The position numbers and the translations under genes are program-made. This document shows, piece by piece, positions 14,023 through 26,879 of a stretch of 64,000 nt of DNA. The notes beneath the pieces were generated by a model, which saw nothing but the letters and a program-made list of their open reading frames with translations, was not told where the DNA came from and ran no database searches. Source of the DNA: Phoenix dactylifera (Eukaryota; Streptophyta; Magnoliopsida; Arecales; Arecaceae); NCBI RefSeq assembly GCF_009389715.1, contig NC_052399.1:9426585-9490584 (forward strand), written 5' to 3'. Within the stretch, counting starts at the first letter, position 1. Every line of letters begins with the position of its first letter.

Positions 14023-16757
14023 ATTTCGTCGATGATGTGGCTATTAGGTCCAATTTGTTTGGTTAGTGGTCGCAGTAGTATATGAGAGAGCTGAGAGTGG
14101 CATTGATCAAAGCAGTATTAGGTCTCTATAGGGTTCACATGACGTTTGGGTCTTTCTTTTGCTCGTAATTTGTTTTTGTGTTGGCTTTGGATCCTTTTTA
14201 AAGGGACTAGCTCTTTGTTATGCTATGTCATGATTTATTGATCACTCTTTTTTTTTTTGTGGAATACTTGAATTTTTAAGAATACTAGCATCATCCACAT
14301 GCAAGTACATGGAATTAAAAGTAATATTTAATCATTTTATATATGAATGGATGAATCCAAAATGTGAAACAAATAACATTTTATATACGATAAATTTAAT
14401 TTCAGTGTGCTTTTAGTTGATTTTATAATAACTGGATAGCCAAATTTGATAGTAAATAAAGATATAAACCCATATAAGCTAAATAGATGCTACTAATGAT
14501 ATAGACCAAATAACAAATCTACGACTTGCATAGAATATATTGGTCTAGGTAATAGGATTGAGTTTTTAGCCGAAAATCAGGTTTTTGTTTTAGCCTTTCA
14601 GCCCCCCTATGAATTGAGCAATTATCAAACAAAAGTAAATTTTTTAAAAAAATTATTATATAGCAAGAAATGCATCCATAAAAATAACGTATAAGATACA
14701 GCCTGAAATGGATGAACAAATGTAGCATTGTGGAATACAATCCAAGTCTTTTAACTTTTATAAGCCAGAACAAACACAACTGCAGAAAATATATGCTAAA
14801 ATAATAATAATAAATTCAGAATATTTCTTTCATTAAATGGTAAATTGTTTTGCAGGCAGACATTTTATTTAGTTGGGTTTGAGCTTTCATAATTAAAGTA
14901 TCTTTTGAGCCCTGCTAAAATCAAGCGGTGGATTATAAATGTCTCTAGCATATTTGGAGAAATATGAGGATTCAATAGAAACTTTCTTATGAACTATCCT
15001 TTTTTTTCTTTGTATTAGTCCTATTATTTTTTAAAAGTAAATGTAAGCCAATGTATATTATTTGGTTCATGGAAATTTTTTGTTTTTACTGAAATATTTT
15101 TTCTAGAAAACTAATGCCTTGCTATATGATATCTGAAGAAGTGATTTTTGTATATTTGGTTGATCATAAAGGAGTGACATATGTCAGAGTGGGTTATGTT
15201 TGGTTAGACATCTATTTTTCGAAAAAAATTATATAAAATATCTATTATGCCCTTAATAAAAGTAAGACCTTAAGAGGACTTTTGGAAAAAAAAAATTGGA
15301 ATTGGACTTTTTCATATCTCCTATAGAATTTTTTTTTCTTATAAAATATAGAAATTTTATTTTCATGAGAAAGCACTCCTTTTAAAACTCCAAATATGAG
15401 CAATTTTTCTATTTTTTTCTTGACCATACTTTTCTTTTTTATCTTCTTGCGAATCGAATGAGCCCTAAATTTTTTTCTCACAAACATGTATTTGTGCATG
15501 CCAAATATAGTCCATTGAACATTTTGCCTGCATTTATTTATATCGAGCCATCTAATAATTCCCCCATGGCCTCCTTACCGAATTGGTTTCGTTTTGTTTT
15601 CATCATTATCGAATTGGTTTCTCTCTGTACTCACCTTTTCTCCGAGGTGCAGCATGAAACCATGCGAGCGATGGGGATGAAGGGGACGGAAGATTGAGCT
15701 CAGCATGTCACGAGGAAAACGTAAGCCAACAACCTTGCTCCGGTCGAAGGGGTCAATCTCTTTTTCCACACGTCCAATCTTTGATTCCACGGCCAACCCC
15801 ACAGTTTGTCCTCCGATGATTACATCACCAAATGCGTACATTCGTATAAAGAAAATAAAAAAAAATTAAACAAAGAGATCAAATTATAGCCACCACCACA
15901 GGTGAATATATCAATTTTAGTTGTTTTTTAAAAAAAAGAGAGAGTTAAAGATCAGCAAGATAAATAAGAATAAAAACGAGTGTCATGTACAAATGAATCG
16001 AGAAAGAGCGCGGTCTTCTTTGGTATTGTTAAATGGTAATTAAGTCTACAATGTCCAAGTTATCACCTTCCTCGAACATCATCAATTTTAACAAAGTCCT
16101 GGCTCAAGTCCAAAATGTTGTCTTATTATTCATATGGTCAAACTATTCCCAAAATTTTCACATGCAACTCTCTCGTGAGCCTGGTCCTCGGTCCAGTCCG
16201 GGCTGTAGTATTTTGGACCATTCCAATGCCTGGCTATCGATGTCCTTTTTTCTTCCCTCTTTTTTTCTTTTTTGGTACAGGGGCGACTCACATACAAGGT
16301 GTGGATGCAGCTCATAAGATCAAAAAGAGTAAGAGAATACAAAGATGATGGAATCAAGAATAGGTTGTCTCAAATGAAATTCTTGAAGTGATAAGCCACA
16401 AAGGATACCATTCAATCAGCCATATCGTTAGTTTTTCTATAGATGTGAGTGGTCCAAAAAATCAGCGGATACCGTGAATCAATCAATCGTAATTCATTGG
16501 CGTCACTGCCTGGACTCTGGATCCAGTCAATCAATGCCCTTCTTAAAGCTGGGCTCCGACCCAAGTGAGTGCCTTTACCACTTCTTCCATCCATCATTCC
16601 ACCCATCTCCAAGAGTGCCATGTGTTTATCACACCAACCCTCGCCTTTCCCTCTTCTAACACCCGCTTCCACACCTCTCTCTCTCAGGGACACCCCCACC
16701 CCAACCTTTTCCTCTTCCATATCCTCCCTTCCTCCCCTCTCCCCCTTATCCAAAAGA
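14023..16757. other. Intergenic between the two LTPG genes
   Basis: AT-rich with poly-T and poly-A tracts. Open stretches at 15245-15499 and 15458-15841 have low complexity or no recognisable domain. Nothing else is supported. Confidence 0.5.
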
Positions 16758-16758
16758 C

Positions 16759-16766
16759 TATATTAA
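16759..16766 (+). promoter_or_regulatory. TATA-like element of the second lipid-transfer gene
   Basis: TATATTAA, 86 bases before the ATG at 16852, after a C/T-rich stretch. Confidence 0.4.
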
Positions 16767-16851
16767 TCCTCCACTCCAAGGCCATTCCACAAGCACCAGC
16801 CATTTCCCATACTCTTTTGTTGCATTTCAATTTATCCTTGCTGAGACAGCA

Positions 16852-18915
16852 ATGGTTTGGGCTGGCAGGTGTGCATGGGTCCTTGCCCTTTGGCTCGGCC
16901 TGGCCATGTTGCATGGGGATGGGGCTCAGGTGGGTGCGCCTTCACCCTCCATGGACTGCACCTCTGCCCTCCTCAGCCTGGCTGACTGCCTGACCTTTGT
17001 GGAGCCAGGGAGCAACGTGACCAAGCCCCAGGGGAATTGCTGCTCTGCCCTCAAGAAGGTGGTCAAGGAGGAGGTGGCCTGCCTCTGTGAGGCCTTCAAG
17101 GGGAGTTCGGCCTTTGGGATCACCATCAACATGACCAAGGCCCTCACCCTCCCCTCTGCCTGTGGGATCACCACCCCTCCCTTCAGCAAGTGCAAGAGTG
17201 CGTCCCCTCTCCTTTCCTTCTTCCCTTTGCTTGCTTCAGATTCTATAGCACCTCTTTTAGGTTATTTCCTTTTTGGCTTTTGGGATTTAAGAATTGAAGT
17301 AATATCGGGTTTGAAGTTAAAATCTTGAAATTGGTTGCTTTTTTTCTTGTGTGTGTTGCAGTTGCATTTGATGGAGCGCCTGGTTCAGCCCCCGGTATGT
17401 CTCTTCCACTGGGATAAACCATGTTACAAATCCATCATTTTCTCTTTTCTTTTCCTTTCTCTACCCAAAAGATGATTTCATCTCGTTATAATGTCAAATT
17501 TTGGTTTACTACCTCCTCTTCCTCGTCCTCCTCCTTTTTTATAAAGGAGAAACCATCCGGCAATGAAGTCCCTTTGTGTTTCTTTTGCCTGCGATCGGTA
17601 GGACCGGATATTATAAATTAATAAAAAGGAAGTACTCCCAGGCTCGGAAAGATGAGCGTGCAGTATCATATTTCAATTAATTTTTGTGTTTATAATTAAT
17701 GATAACAAGGAAGTCCCTTCTACTCTCTAAATATTTATCTATTTATTTATTTATATTTATTATTACGTGTGGTACTATGGTGAGTGGATAAGTGATCTAG
17801 ATGGAACTAGAGATGATTTCATTTTTTGATTTTATTTTAAACCAAAAAAAAACTTTATTGGTGGCTTTATAGTTGCATTTGTTTCTAATTTTCTGTTAGA
17901 TTTTTTTTTTCATTTGTTTAGAGTGATTTTTTAGGGCAGTGATGCTGCCGTCTCTCTCGTAGTACCGATCTGCTCGTGATTGGCCACCATCCAATTGCTG
18001 GAGTTTGCAGTTCCACACAATTCTCCTGAAATTTGTGAACAGTAGAAGGTGACCTTTATTTGGTCACATTTGCTGATAGAGTTTTGTTTCTGCAAGTAAC
18101 AAGCAATGCCGGAAGGGCAGGTCATGTGACTACTAGCCTCGGTACAAAACCTGTCTAAAACCTGACTTATATTTGGCCGGGTTGGGTCAGCAACTTAGGG
18201 TTGGGTCAGACCGTGGACTAGTGATAGAAACCCGACTTAAACAAGCCTGCTCATAATGCAAGTTGGCTCCGACCCCTTTGGTCCTCTATCGACAACTCCA
18301 TTTTGAAACCAAGATTTTGATGGCATCATTCAACTGTATAATAATGTCTGTCCACTGATGCTAATTCTTTCTGTTTGATTGGATATTTCTTTTAAATTTT
18401 AAAGTGAAATAGTTTGTGACATTATTGTAACTACGAAGCATTATAATGGAGAACTATGGATATATAGTCGCATCAAAAAAAGCTGAAGTTATTTGACCAA
18501 ATCGCTCCTGATCAATAATATTATGTGTTCGGCCAACGCTTGTTATATTTACAAAAACATTACTACACCAAAAAATTTATTCTCTGCAGCCATTTCAAAT
18601 CAAACCAGGAGGCCTCCAGACCTGTTCTGACTGCTGCTAGAGCATTGATAAGAGTCATTGTTTCCAACTTGTTTGAAATATGTTCGTCCATATATTGCTC
18701 TTTTAATTATATAACCGTACGTAGGAGTTCGCCGGAAGTTAATTTATTGTTGATGACAGTCTTGTGATCTTGCAGCCCCATCACCATCCAGTGGAGCACC
18801 TGGAAGTGCTTCGACTCCATCATCAAGGCCTTCAGGCGCCCGAGCTTTATCGGCTCCATCCTTGGTCGTTGTTCTTGCTGCTGCAGCAGTTGCTCTTTGG
18901 TTTCACTACATTTGA
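16852..18915 (+). CDS. GPI-anchored non-specific lipid-transfer protein (LTPG), copy 2
   Basis: Paralogue of the gene at 12618, same strand, about 2.8 kb downstream. Exons: 16852-17197, 17362-17394 and 18776-18915, giving 172 aa. The signal peptide covers about residues 1-25. The eight-cysteine motif is complete at Cys36, 46, 63, 64, 77, 79, 104 and 114, with spacing identical to copy 1. A short Ser/Pro/Gly-rich linker is followed by a hydrophobic C-terminal tail (SLVVVLAAAAVALW), consistent with GPI attachment. Both introns sit at the same codon phases as in copy 1, the first two codons after Cys8, which supports tandem duplication from one ancestor. The third exon lies 1.4 kb away and is easily missed. 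Expected role: extracellular lipid binding or transport. Confidence 0.9.
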
Positions 18916-18929
18916 GAACTTAGCTCCTG

Positions 18930-20079
18930 TGTCCATGCATGTATCTCTTTTCTAGTCGATATGAAACGAGTCTTTTTGGTGGTGTTGCTTGAGTTGTATC
19001 CCGGGGATTTCTTTTGGTTTCATTGAGCTCTCAGTTTGGTGCTGTTCTCACACAAACATCATCATTTATGTTAAGACTATTTTTATACTAGTAGATTTCG
19101 TGTTTAATGCTAGAAGAGTATGTCTGTATTGCCGGTTTGGCATCTCAGATACTCCTGAGTACTAACAAAAAAAAATGATGGAAAAAATGTAATGTTTCCC
19201 ATAGAGAAAAAGAGAGAGAGAGAGGGAGAGAGTGGACCTTTTCATTCATTTATTGCGAATTTATCACTTAAATGAAAATCAACTGCCTCTGTTAGTCCAT
19301 AATAATTAGGTGTCCAGTAGGAAGTACCCAATCAGAGCCTCAATAGTAAACTCGCTTCCGCTTCAATCATGGTGATGAGAAAAAAAAAAGGTAGAATCTG
19401 ACTGTAGAGGTGTATCTTTCGCTTGAAAGAAGGATTCACCGTATTTTATATGAATCTATAGTTGGATCATCCATTGAGCACTTTGAAATCCATTCAAGCG
19501 TATAAATAAGAGATTTGGAGCATTTTGAGATCTATATGGTAGATGATCCAGTGGAAAATTTGTATGACGATAAATTCTTCTTTGGCATCAAAGATACAAT
19601 CCTGACCTATTGATTATTTTGACTCCTCCCCAAGCAAGTACATCTCGTGTGCTAACTACTAGTTTATATTAGATTGAAAGCGGGACAGCCAAGGCACTTG
19701 AGATTTATTACACATCCCAAAATTTGAGCCAAGGCAAAATATAGCAGCTTTTTTTTATATTATTAAAGGGAGGCAAAAAAAAATGCCACGTATATAATAT
19801 TGATAATCAAAGAGTATGTATAACAGAGTAATTCACAGAGAAGGAAACGCTTTCGTAATCTTTACATGATGACAGAGCATATCACAAAAAGAAAAAAATA
19901 GGGGGTTTGAAAAATACAGCAGAAGAACCAGCTCAGCACAAGTGCCTCTCTTACAGTCTTACTCCAAAAGTTAAAAAATAGTGACGAGGACAGTAGCGCA
20001 TTTGATATCGGCAAAACACAGGCAAAAAAGTATCCAATTTTTGGATCATTCTTTTCTTCTTTTTTGTTTTTTTAACTAT
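18930..20079. other. Intergenic sequence with one MITE
   Basis: Contains the LTPG 3' flank, an (AG)n run at about 19209-19235 and the MITE at 19409-19602. No gene is seen. Confidence 0.5.
19409..19602. mobile_element. MITE, 'GTATCTTT' family, copy 1
   Basis: Terminal inverted repeats of about 25 bp: the left end starts TGTATCTTTCGCTTGAAAG and the right end, reverse-complemented, starts TTGTATCTTTGATGCCAAAG. The element is about 195 bp and non-coding. Related copies occur at 49152-49367 and 54494-54672. Confidence 0.6.
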
Positions 20080-21745
20080 TCTTTGGCTACAGTATAATAA
20101 TATTATAAATTATAGTAAATAGATGGTTATAATAGTCAAATTCTTATTATATATTAAACAATAAATTTTAAGGATACCCAAGCAAAATCTCTCGTTATTA
20201 TAATAAAATAGAAAATTTCAATACGTAAGTTTTTTTATTGCATATTAAGCAATAAACTTTAATAATAACCGTTATTAATACTGGCATCCACATAGCGTAT
20301 AAAAACTCCTACCATTAATACTGGCTTCGCACGATGCACAGAGTATGATTTTTAGCTTTTTTTCAACCATTTTTGAAAAAATATAATAATATATAATATT
20401 ATAATAAATCAAAAGCTTCGATAACTACATTTCTGTTACACATTAAATAATAAACTTTTATGGGGATGAGCAAAAACTCCCATCAATATAATAAACAAAA
20501 GGTTATAGTAGCCATATATTTCTATTACATATTAAGCAATAAATTTTATTGATGGCCGAGCTGGAATACCCGTTTATATGGTAAATGGAGAATTCTACAC
20601 AAGCTCAGCCTTCATTCATTTTTTTTCCCAGCTATTCTTCAAAAGCAATATAATAAAATAACAAATTATGATAAATAGAAGGCTTCAAATTTTTGTTGTA
20701 CCTAAAGCAATAAAATTCGATGATTGCCAAGCAAAAACTCTCATTATTATAATAAATAGAAGGCTTTAGGACCTAAATCTCTATTACACATAAGCAAAAA
20801 ACTTTAATAAAAGTCGAGTAGAAACTTCCATCATTAATACCAACATTATTATTACCTATAATAAATGAAAAACTTTGCACAAGCTAAGCCTCGTGCAGAA
20901 ATTTTCATCATTAATACTAGCCTTATGATATTTGAGGTACAAACTTTTTTTTCTTGTTCAAACTATTCTTCAGATGTAATATAAGAATAAAATAAATTAT
21001 AATAAATAGAAGATTTTAATAGTCAAATTTCTGTTGCATATTAAGCAATGAACTTTAATGATGACGGAGCAGAAACTTTTATTGCTATAATAAAATAGAC
21101 TTTAATATTTCATTTTTCTCTGCATATTAAAGAATCAACTTTAATGATAGGCAAGTAGAAACTTAGTACCGGTATCTATATAGTAAATGGAGAACTCTAT
21201 ACAAGCTAAGCCTCCATGTAGAAGCTCCCGGTTCGGCACAATATGGCTTTTCTCTTTTTCTAACTATTCATAAAACACAATATAGCAATGTAACAAACTA
21301 CAATAAACAAAATACTTCAATAACCATATTCTTGTTGCACATTAAATAATAAACTTTAATGATAGCGGAACAAAAACTCTTATTATTAATGCTAACATCT
21401 CACATTATGCACTTATTGTATGGTTTTCCCCCTTTCATTCTTAAAATGCTATATAACAATCTAACAAATTATAATAAGTAGAAGGTTTCAATGACTAAAT
21501 TTATAATGCACATTGAACAATGAACTTTAATGACCATCTGAATTAATGAATTGCCGTAGGTGAATGGACGAGGTTGAGTGAGTCAGCTAGTTGCCGTGGA
21601 TGGCCTGAGGTTTTGAGTAAGCAGGAGATTTGTGGAGACCATACGCATTAATTGTTGAGTAAGCTGGAAATCTGTGGAAGCAAGTTAATATTAGGATTAT
21701 TCATAGTTGTTGCATATTAAAGAAGGAACTCTAATGATGACCAAG
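20080..21745. repeat. Degenerate AT-rich tandem array
   Basis: A module such as 'attaagcaataaactttaatgat' followed by 'gagcaaaaactcccattattaat' and 'ataataaatagaaggcttcaat' recurs at least ten times (about 20156, 20247, 20444, 20533, 20704, 20791, 21044, 21130, 21345, 21513), 85-255 bp apart. No ORF and no terminal repeats were seen. It is a decayed satellite or minisatellite of unknown origin. Confidence 0.65.
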
Positions 21746-22222
21746 CTCATAATTTCTCATATGGAATTCATCATGATCTTGTCTTTCAAGCTGTTGATTA
21801 TTGGGATGCATTTCTAAAGAAATCTACTCCTTACAATGAGTTCATTGAATGGTTCGCTTTCCTATTATCAATGCACTTCTTAAATGTATTTAGGCTGTGG
21901 TTGTTGTCATCCGGGGGAATGGGTAATTGAAGGTCGCAAGGCATCGGATGCAGACTTGGGTTTGGTAAGGCCCAATAGAAGTATGTGGATAGCGCAGATG
22001 TGGTTGGGCTCACTAGTATTGCATTCAATGTCCATGAAAGAAGGAATTAGCTGGACTTAAATTAAGAGCGTGGCTCAGCTCAAGTTTAGGGTTTAAGGTT
22101 TAGAGTTCAATATAAGTCCTGACCCTAAACAAAGACTGCTATGATTGGCTAATAGGCCCTCTCCCCTCCTACTTCAAAAGGTCAAACTCTTTGCCCTAGA
22201 TTCAAATTATACCAATTTCATT

Positions 22223-22440
22223 TGTAACAACTTTGTACCTCGCATAAAAAAGCTAATCGGAAGATTCTATTTAGGTTCATTGGCCTTCTATAACTATCCA
22301 AGATCTATACGGAATATAGTTGATATAGGACAAAATGCATATTCACATGGTTCCTCACATGCTCCTGTTCAAATTAGTTCAAATCTAATTACAAACACTA
22401 CGATCAGCTTGCAATTATTATGCTGCACTGTGTCATTGGC
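22223..22440 (-). mobile_element. Partial copy of the TRIM at 141-1068
   Basis: The LTR-like part at 22223-22359 is also 137 bp with TG...CA ends. It is followed by the start of the same internal sequence ('acaaacactacgatc...ctgcactgtgtc'). The second LTR is not found, and divergence is higher than between the LTRs near 141-1068. Confidence 0.65.
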
Positions 22441-24515
22441 TGGGAATAGGATAGTGCAAGCTTCTTGACGGGTAGGAATTTTCCTAAATAATGGCCTGGT
22501 TTCCAGATCTCTTTGGGCCCCTGAAAAGGGATTGATTAAATACCTCATTCCTCCACATATTGTAGTCCTCAGAAACGCCATTAGCATAAGGTTACTGCCA
22601 CTCTTTTTCGAAGGGGGAATCTGTTTTTATATGTGGGCTGATCAGTAGTCCAAAAAGGTGCAAACAAAAGCACCTTGGAATCACCAACTTTTTCCACTGC
22701 CAACCACATCTCTCTCCCATCTTCCCAATTGATTCATCCCCTTCCACCCTACCATGCACAAAGACCAGCCATTATAATATGCCTTGCTCATATCTCCATC
22801 TATTACTTTTCTTGATTGCAACCCATTTAAATAATAGGTACATAGTTTATTACGCTGGTAGATTACCATGCATTATGCGAAGAACTCTTTTGCAACATTT
22901 TATGGATTGGACCAATGAAGCAACAGTGCCAATTCCATATTAAGTTGAAGAAAACCAGCTTTCTGACATGAAAGTAACTTAGGAGCCAATGAACCAGTCT
23001 AATGGGATTCATTACACACTGAATCCCCACACTGAGAGCCCCAATGGACCGCAAATGGATCGACTGCTTTCAGATTCGTCAGGGGACCACTTCATGCAAA
23101 GGTGACGAGATAACCTTCTCCACTGTAGTTCGTCAGCCAGATCAAGCAACTACTAGGCTTGGCTTGATTTATTTATGAGATGATTGCTTTGCATTCTTCA
23201 GGCTACGTTAAATACACAGCGATGCATGCTGAAATTTAAGGACGTATCAGAGTAGCCCAACCGTGCAGTGAAATCTAAGGACAGTGATGAGCACTCTACA
23301 GAGAAAAAAAATACAACAAAAGAATGAGCCATCTGTCCGGTCATGAGCAATAGTTCTTCTTCATGGTTTGGGCATGCGACACAGTTGATCAATAAAATAA
23401 ATGCCCCATTTCATTTGAGTTTCTTTGGTTCTCTTCACTTCAAAACTGAAGGAGCAGCACCACCAAACATTGGCTTCCGATGGTACAGTTGGAATTTGAA
23501 TGAGTTTTTAAAAGTTTTAAAGAGGTATTAATAAAAAGAATTTGTAACCCTCAAAATTTTAAAAAAATTGTTGTAATCTTTAAGTATTTCAAATTCCATT
23601 TGGAAGTTTCAAAACTTTCCATTATCTTTCATTATGGTCTTAATGAGGCCATAAGTATTCAATCATTATGCTTGGGTTACAAAAGGTCAATATATATGAG
23701 CCAATTCTTGCACCTAAAAAAAACAAAACAAAAAAATCTTCTTCTTGCTCTCATAGTCTCTTCCTACCACCATTCTCTCTTATACAATTACATATATTAT
23801 TTTATATTTTAGGCACGATATAGAATAAGTAATCTGCCTACGTTAGATGTGTACTATAGATTAGACCCGCTGTAAGCCGTTTGGGTTGTATCTTGAAGCC
23901 GTCGCTACCGCCAATACCTGCACGTGGGGAGGCAACAACGGCATTAGGACAATGCATCTTTTGGCGTGCCTCTCACACCTCACAGGCCAGATATTTCTTT
24001 GCTAATATTTTATTACAATTGTTAAATTTTTTTTTTATGTGATTTAATATTTTATTAAGCATCTTGCTGGATCAAGGGATACCACCTCCCGCCAGAGGTG
24101 AGGGGTCCAATCCCAAATTATTTCCTATTGAGGCTCCACCGAAAAGGGTGCAGAAAAACACCAAAGGAGCGGCAGGAATCACCTGAAGAAATGGGTGATT
24201 TTTGACTACTAAGATCCACTTGAACCATAAGCCTAATGAATTCCATATTTGTTAATGTCTAGAAGCATTTTAACTAAAAGAGACACAAAATTAACACTAA
24301 TACATGGGTTGGATAACCAGTAGCATCAGGCTGTGCATTTATTTCTGAAGATTAAAACTTTCTGGTGCCGGAATGCTAATAAAACCCATCTAATATGATT
24401 TGTTTTGCCTACTAGCAACACATTATTTTTTTTTTTAAAAAAAAGAATTTTCGCATTATGGCATGCATAGAAAAACTACGGTATGAAGATTATATAGAGA
24501 GAAAAAGTCATAGTT
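22441..24515. other. Intergenic, no gene recognised
   Basis: Several short ORFs occur on both strands (for example 22681-22869 and 23198-23392), none with a recognisable domain. Nothing else is supported. Confidence 0.5.
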
Positions 24516-24608
24516 TTAAGCAGCAGCAACTGTTTCACCATTATTGGAGGCTTCAGATCCTGCAGTTGCTAGGGGTGCTTCAGTCCTCAGAGATGTCAAC
24601 GAGAACTT
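24516..24608 (-). other. In-frame FLZ C-terminal tail beyond the TAG
   Basis: Thirty sense codons (KFSLTSLRTEAPLATAG...NGETVAAA) continue the FLZ frame after the TAG at 24611-24609, then TAA. With one sense codon in place of TAG the protein would be 139 aa. Confidence 0.6.
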
Positions 24609-25835
24609 CTATTTCTCTTTCTGATCATCAAGGTTAATTTGGTGCTGCCTACACTGCAGGCTACAGAATGCAATTTCACCCCTGGGGACAAAGAAGTAGG
24701 TCAGTACAAATAGGTCCCAATTAGATTATAAGAACAAAGACTAAGCATCTCAAGCGGAGATCGAAGATTGTAAGGTGCTCCTGGTTCGAAGGGTTTCATC
24801 AAATGAGGCCATTCTCCACACAACATGGGAGTTCACAAAGTGAAATATTTTTACACTTTAGGACAAGTATATGTACATGTAAGCATGCATGCGAAAAAAA
24901 CTATTACCATAAGATTCCATAAACAAATCTTTGAATCAATAATGCAATGTCTCATCAAAAAGAATCAATAGTGCAATGATAATTCAAGATTGCTCTCGGG
25001 CTACGATACAAGACAAGACATTGAGGCAGCTAATATAATGAATAAAAGCCTGATGATCAAGTGGATGTACCGTAGCACTGCATATTACCAAGAGTCAAGA
25101 CCATAATTAACAACCTTGTTCCAACCATTAAGGTCAGTTTTCGAAACTTGTTTAGCTGTTCATGCCTATGAAAAGTTGCCTCGGCTGTCAGTGTAAACTT
25201 CTTCTAATCATTGCTTATAACTTGTTGGATATCTTTATCTTTCATGACTTAAACCATAAACCTCCCATATGGTGGCATCAGTGTCCCACAATAATTTTTA
25301 AACTTCATCAGATCCTAATTACTTAACATATTTTAACACCATATCGATCATCACCAGCCTCTCCAAATTCTTAGACACTTCCAACCAAGTGATCTTAGAT
25401 CTTCCCGTTCACAACCCTTCAACACAATTGCAATTAACAAGTTAATCTAGAGAGAAGCATAAATTCTGATGTATTATGGGCTAACCACAACATTCCTTTA
25501 GGGTTTGGAAGTCGAGGTATACTGTTTGTTAAGTGTATCAATATGTGTAGGTGCACAGAGACATGAAATTCTTATATAGCAGGCATGCAGATAGAGGTAA
25601 AAATAAATCACAAAATCCTTTAAAATCTCAACCATCAAACCGAATTATAAGTTTAGTTAGAAGACCATTCCAAGCTACACTATGGCTTTGAGAAGAAAGG
25701 ACCTAACACAGAAGAACAAGAACTCATGAATTTAAGTGATCTAAATAAATTATGTATATCAAATCTATGGACTTTATACTACAATTGCTAATCAATTAAT
25801 TAGGATTGTAGCCACCTTCCCCCCCCCCCCAAAAA

Positions 25836-25878
<43 letters not shown>

Positions 25879-26674
25879 TAAAAAGGTCGATAAAAACCAA
25901 ACAGACAATCAGATCTCTACTAAGAAACGTACAAAAGAACATGCAACTTAGGAAGATAAATCCACATGATTGTTCATACTAATACTAAGACCCAAAGCTT
26001 ACATCAAAGGGATAAATTCTAATATTTATTTGAATTTGTTTAAGCCAATGCACCAACTTGTTTGAAGATAAAAGATTAAAAAAAACAAAAAACCTATGAA
26101 CACATAACAACCAGATTAGTTGTTTCAAGATTTTATAAAACCAAGAATCGTAGTAAACTAAATCAAAAAACAAAAGAACCATAGCAGTGCTCATAGATAT
26201 AAACAATAACTCAAAGTAATCATTTTTTGAAAGAGTAGATTGGACGTTCCAAAGAAAATAAAAATGACTGCAGTCTACGGAAACCAATAAAAATCTTTTT
26301 TTTTTTCGCTGGTATCAGCACATCCTCCACAAGAACACGAAATTCACAAACGAGATGCCAAATTAAGGGTTAAAAAAACGTTTTTTCCCCACTTTTTCTC
26401 CATCTGAGATAAATTTATACCTATAGATGTAGGTATCGACTCCAGGGCCGAGGTGGCGCTTGCAGAGGCCGCAGGAACTGAGGAAGGAGGCCGTCCCGGC
26501 CAACTCGAAGTCGCTGAAGCTCCGCCGCTGCGCGCTCATCGGCGCCGTCCGCCTTAGCCGCTGGTGCCCCCCCTCGTCCGACGCCTCCGACGCCGCCTCG
26601 AGGTCCGCCGCCGAGAACACCGCCGCGATCGTCGTCCGCCGCATCGGCGACCGCGGCCGCTTCCCCATAAGCAT
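24609..26674 (-). CDS. FLZ-type (DUF581) zinc-finger protein, with early stop
   Basis: FLZ proteins are plant-specific adaptors that bind SnRK1 kinase subunits in energy and stress signalling. Two exons on the minus strand: 26674-26421, then 24681-24609, joined by a 1.74-kb GT-AG intron. The split codon restores Arg in DTYIYRGEIAFCS. The protein starts MLMGKRPRSPMRRTT. The FLZ domain (about residues 66-105) has both CxxC pairs: CGLC and, 19 residues later, CSLQC, followed by the typical RQHQINLDDQKEK. Directly after KEK comes TAG (24611-24609), giving 108 aa. The same frame then stays open for 30 more codons to TAA at 24518-24516 and encodes a Ser/Ala-rich tail ending NGETVAAA, the sort of tail FLZ proteins carry. 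The stop therefore looks like a recent nonsense change, a sequencing error, or a naturally shortened form. The zinc-finger domain itself is complete. Confidence 0.85.
25819..25876. repeat. Poly-C then (TAA)n microsatellite in the FLZ intron
   Basis: Twelve C, seven A, then about 12 TAA repeats, within the FLZ intron. Confidence 0.9.
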
Positions 26675-26727
26675 CTTCGCCCCTCGCCGCCCTCCTTCTC
26701 GCTCTCCTCCTCTCGCGGGCTTCGGAG

Positions 26728-26781
26728 GGCGGCGGGGCGGCGCAGGGGGCGAGAGGCGGCGGGGCGGCGCAGGGGGCGAGA
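26728..26781. repeat. Two perfect 27-bp GC-rich direct repeats in the FLZ 5' flank
   Basis: A G/C-only-like unit at 26728-26754 is repeated at 26755-26781. It lies 54-107 bp upstream of the FLZ start codon, probably in the 5' UTR or core promoter. On the plus strand it is G-rich (runs GGGG and GGGGG). Confidence 0.8.
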
Positions 26782-26879
26782 GGCGACGTGGCTCGCGGAG
26801 AGGCGTGTTTAGAGGAGGGAAGGCGAGAGCGGCGGAGATAAATAGATGGAAGAGGAATGAATATTGGCCGTTGATCTGA

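Noticed and set aside
13760-14035. 91-codon plus-strand ORF rich in His/Arg/Leu
   Set aside because: Shifted frame of LTPG copy 1 exon 3. The Pro/Ala/Ser frame joins in phase with exons 1 and 2.
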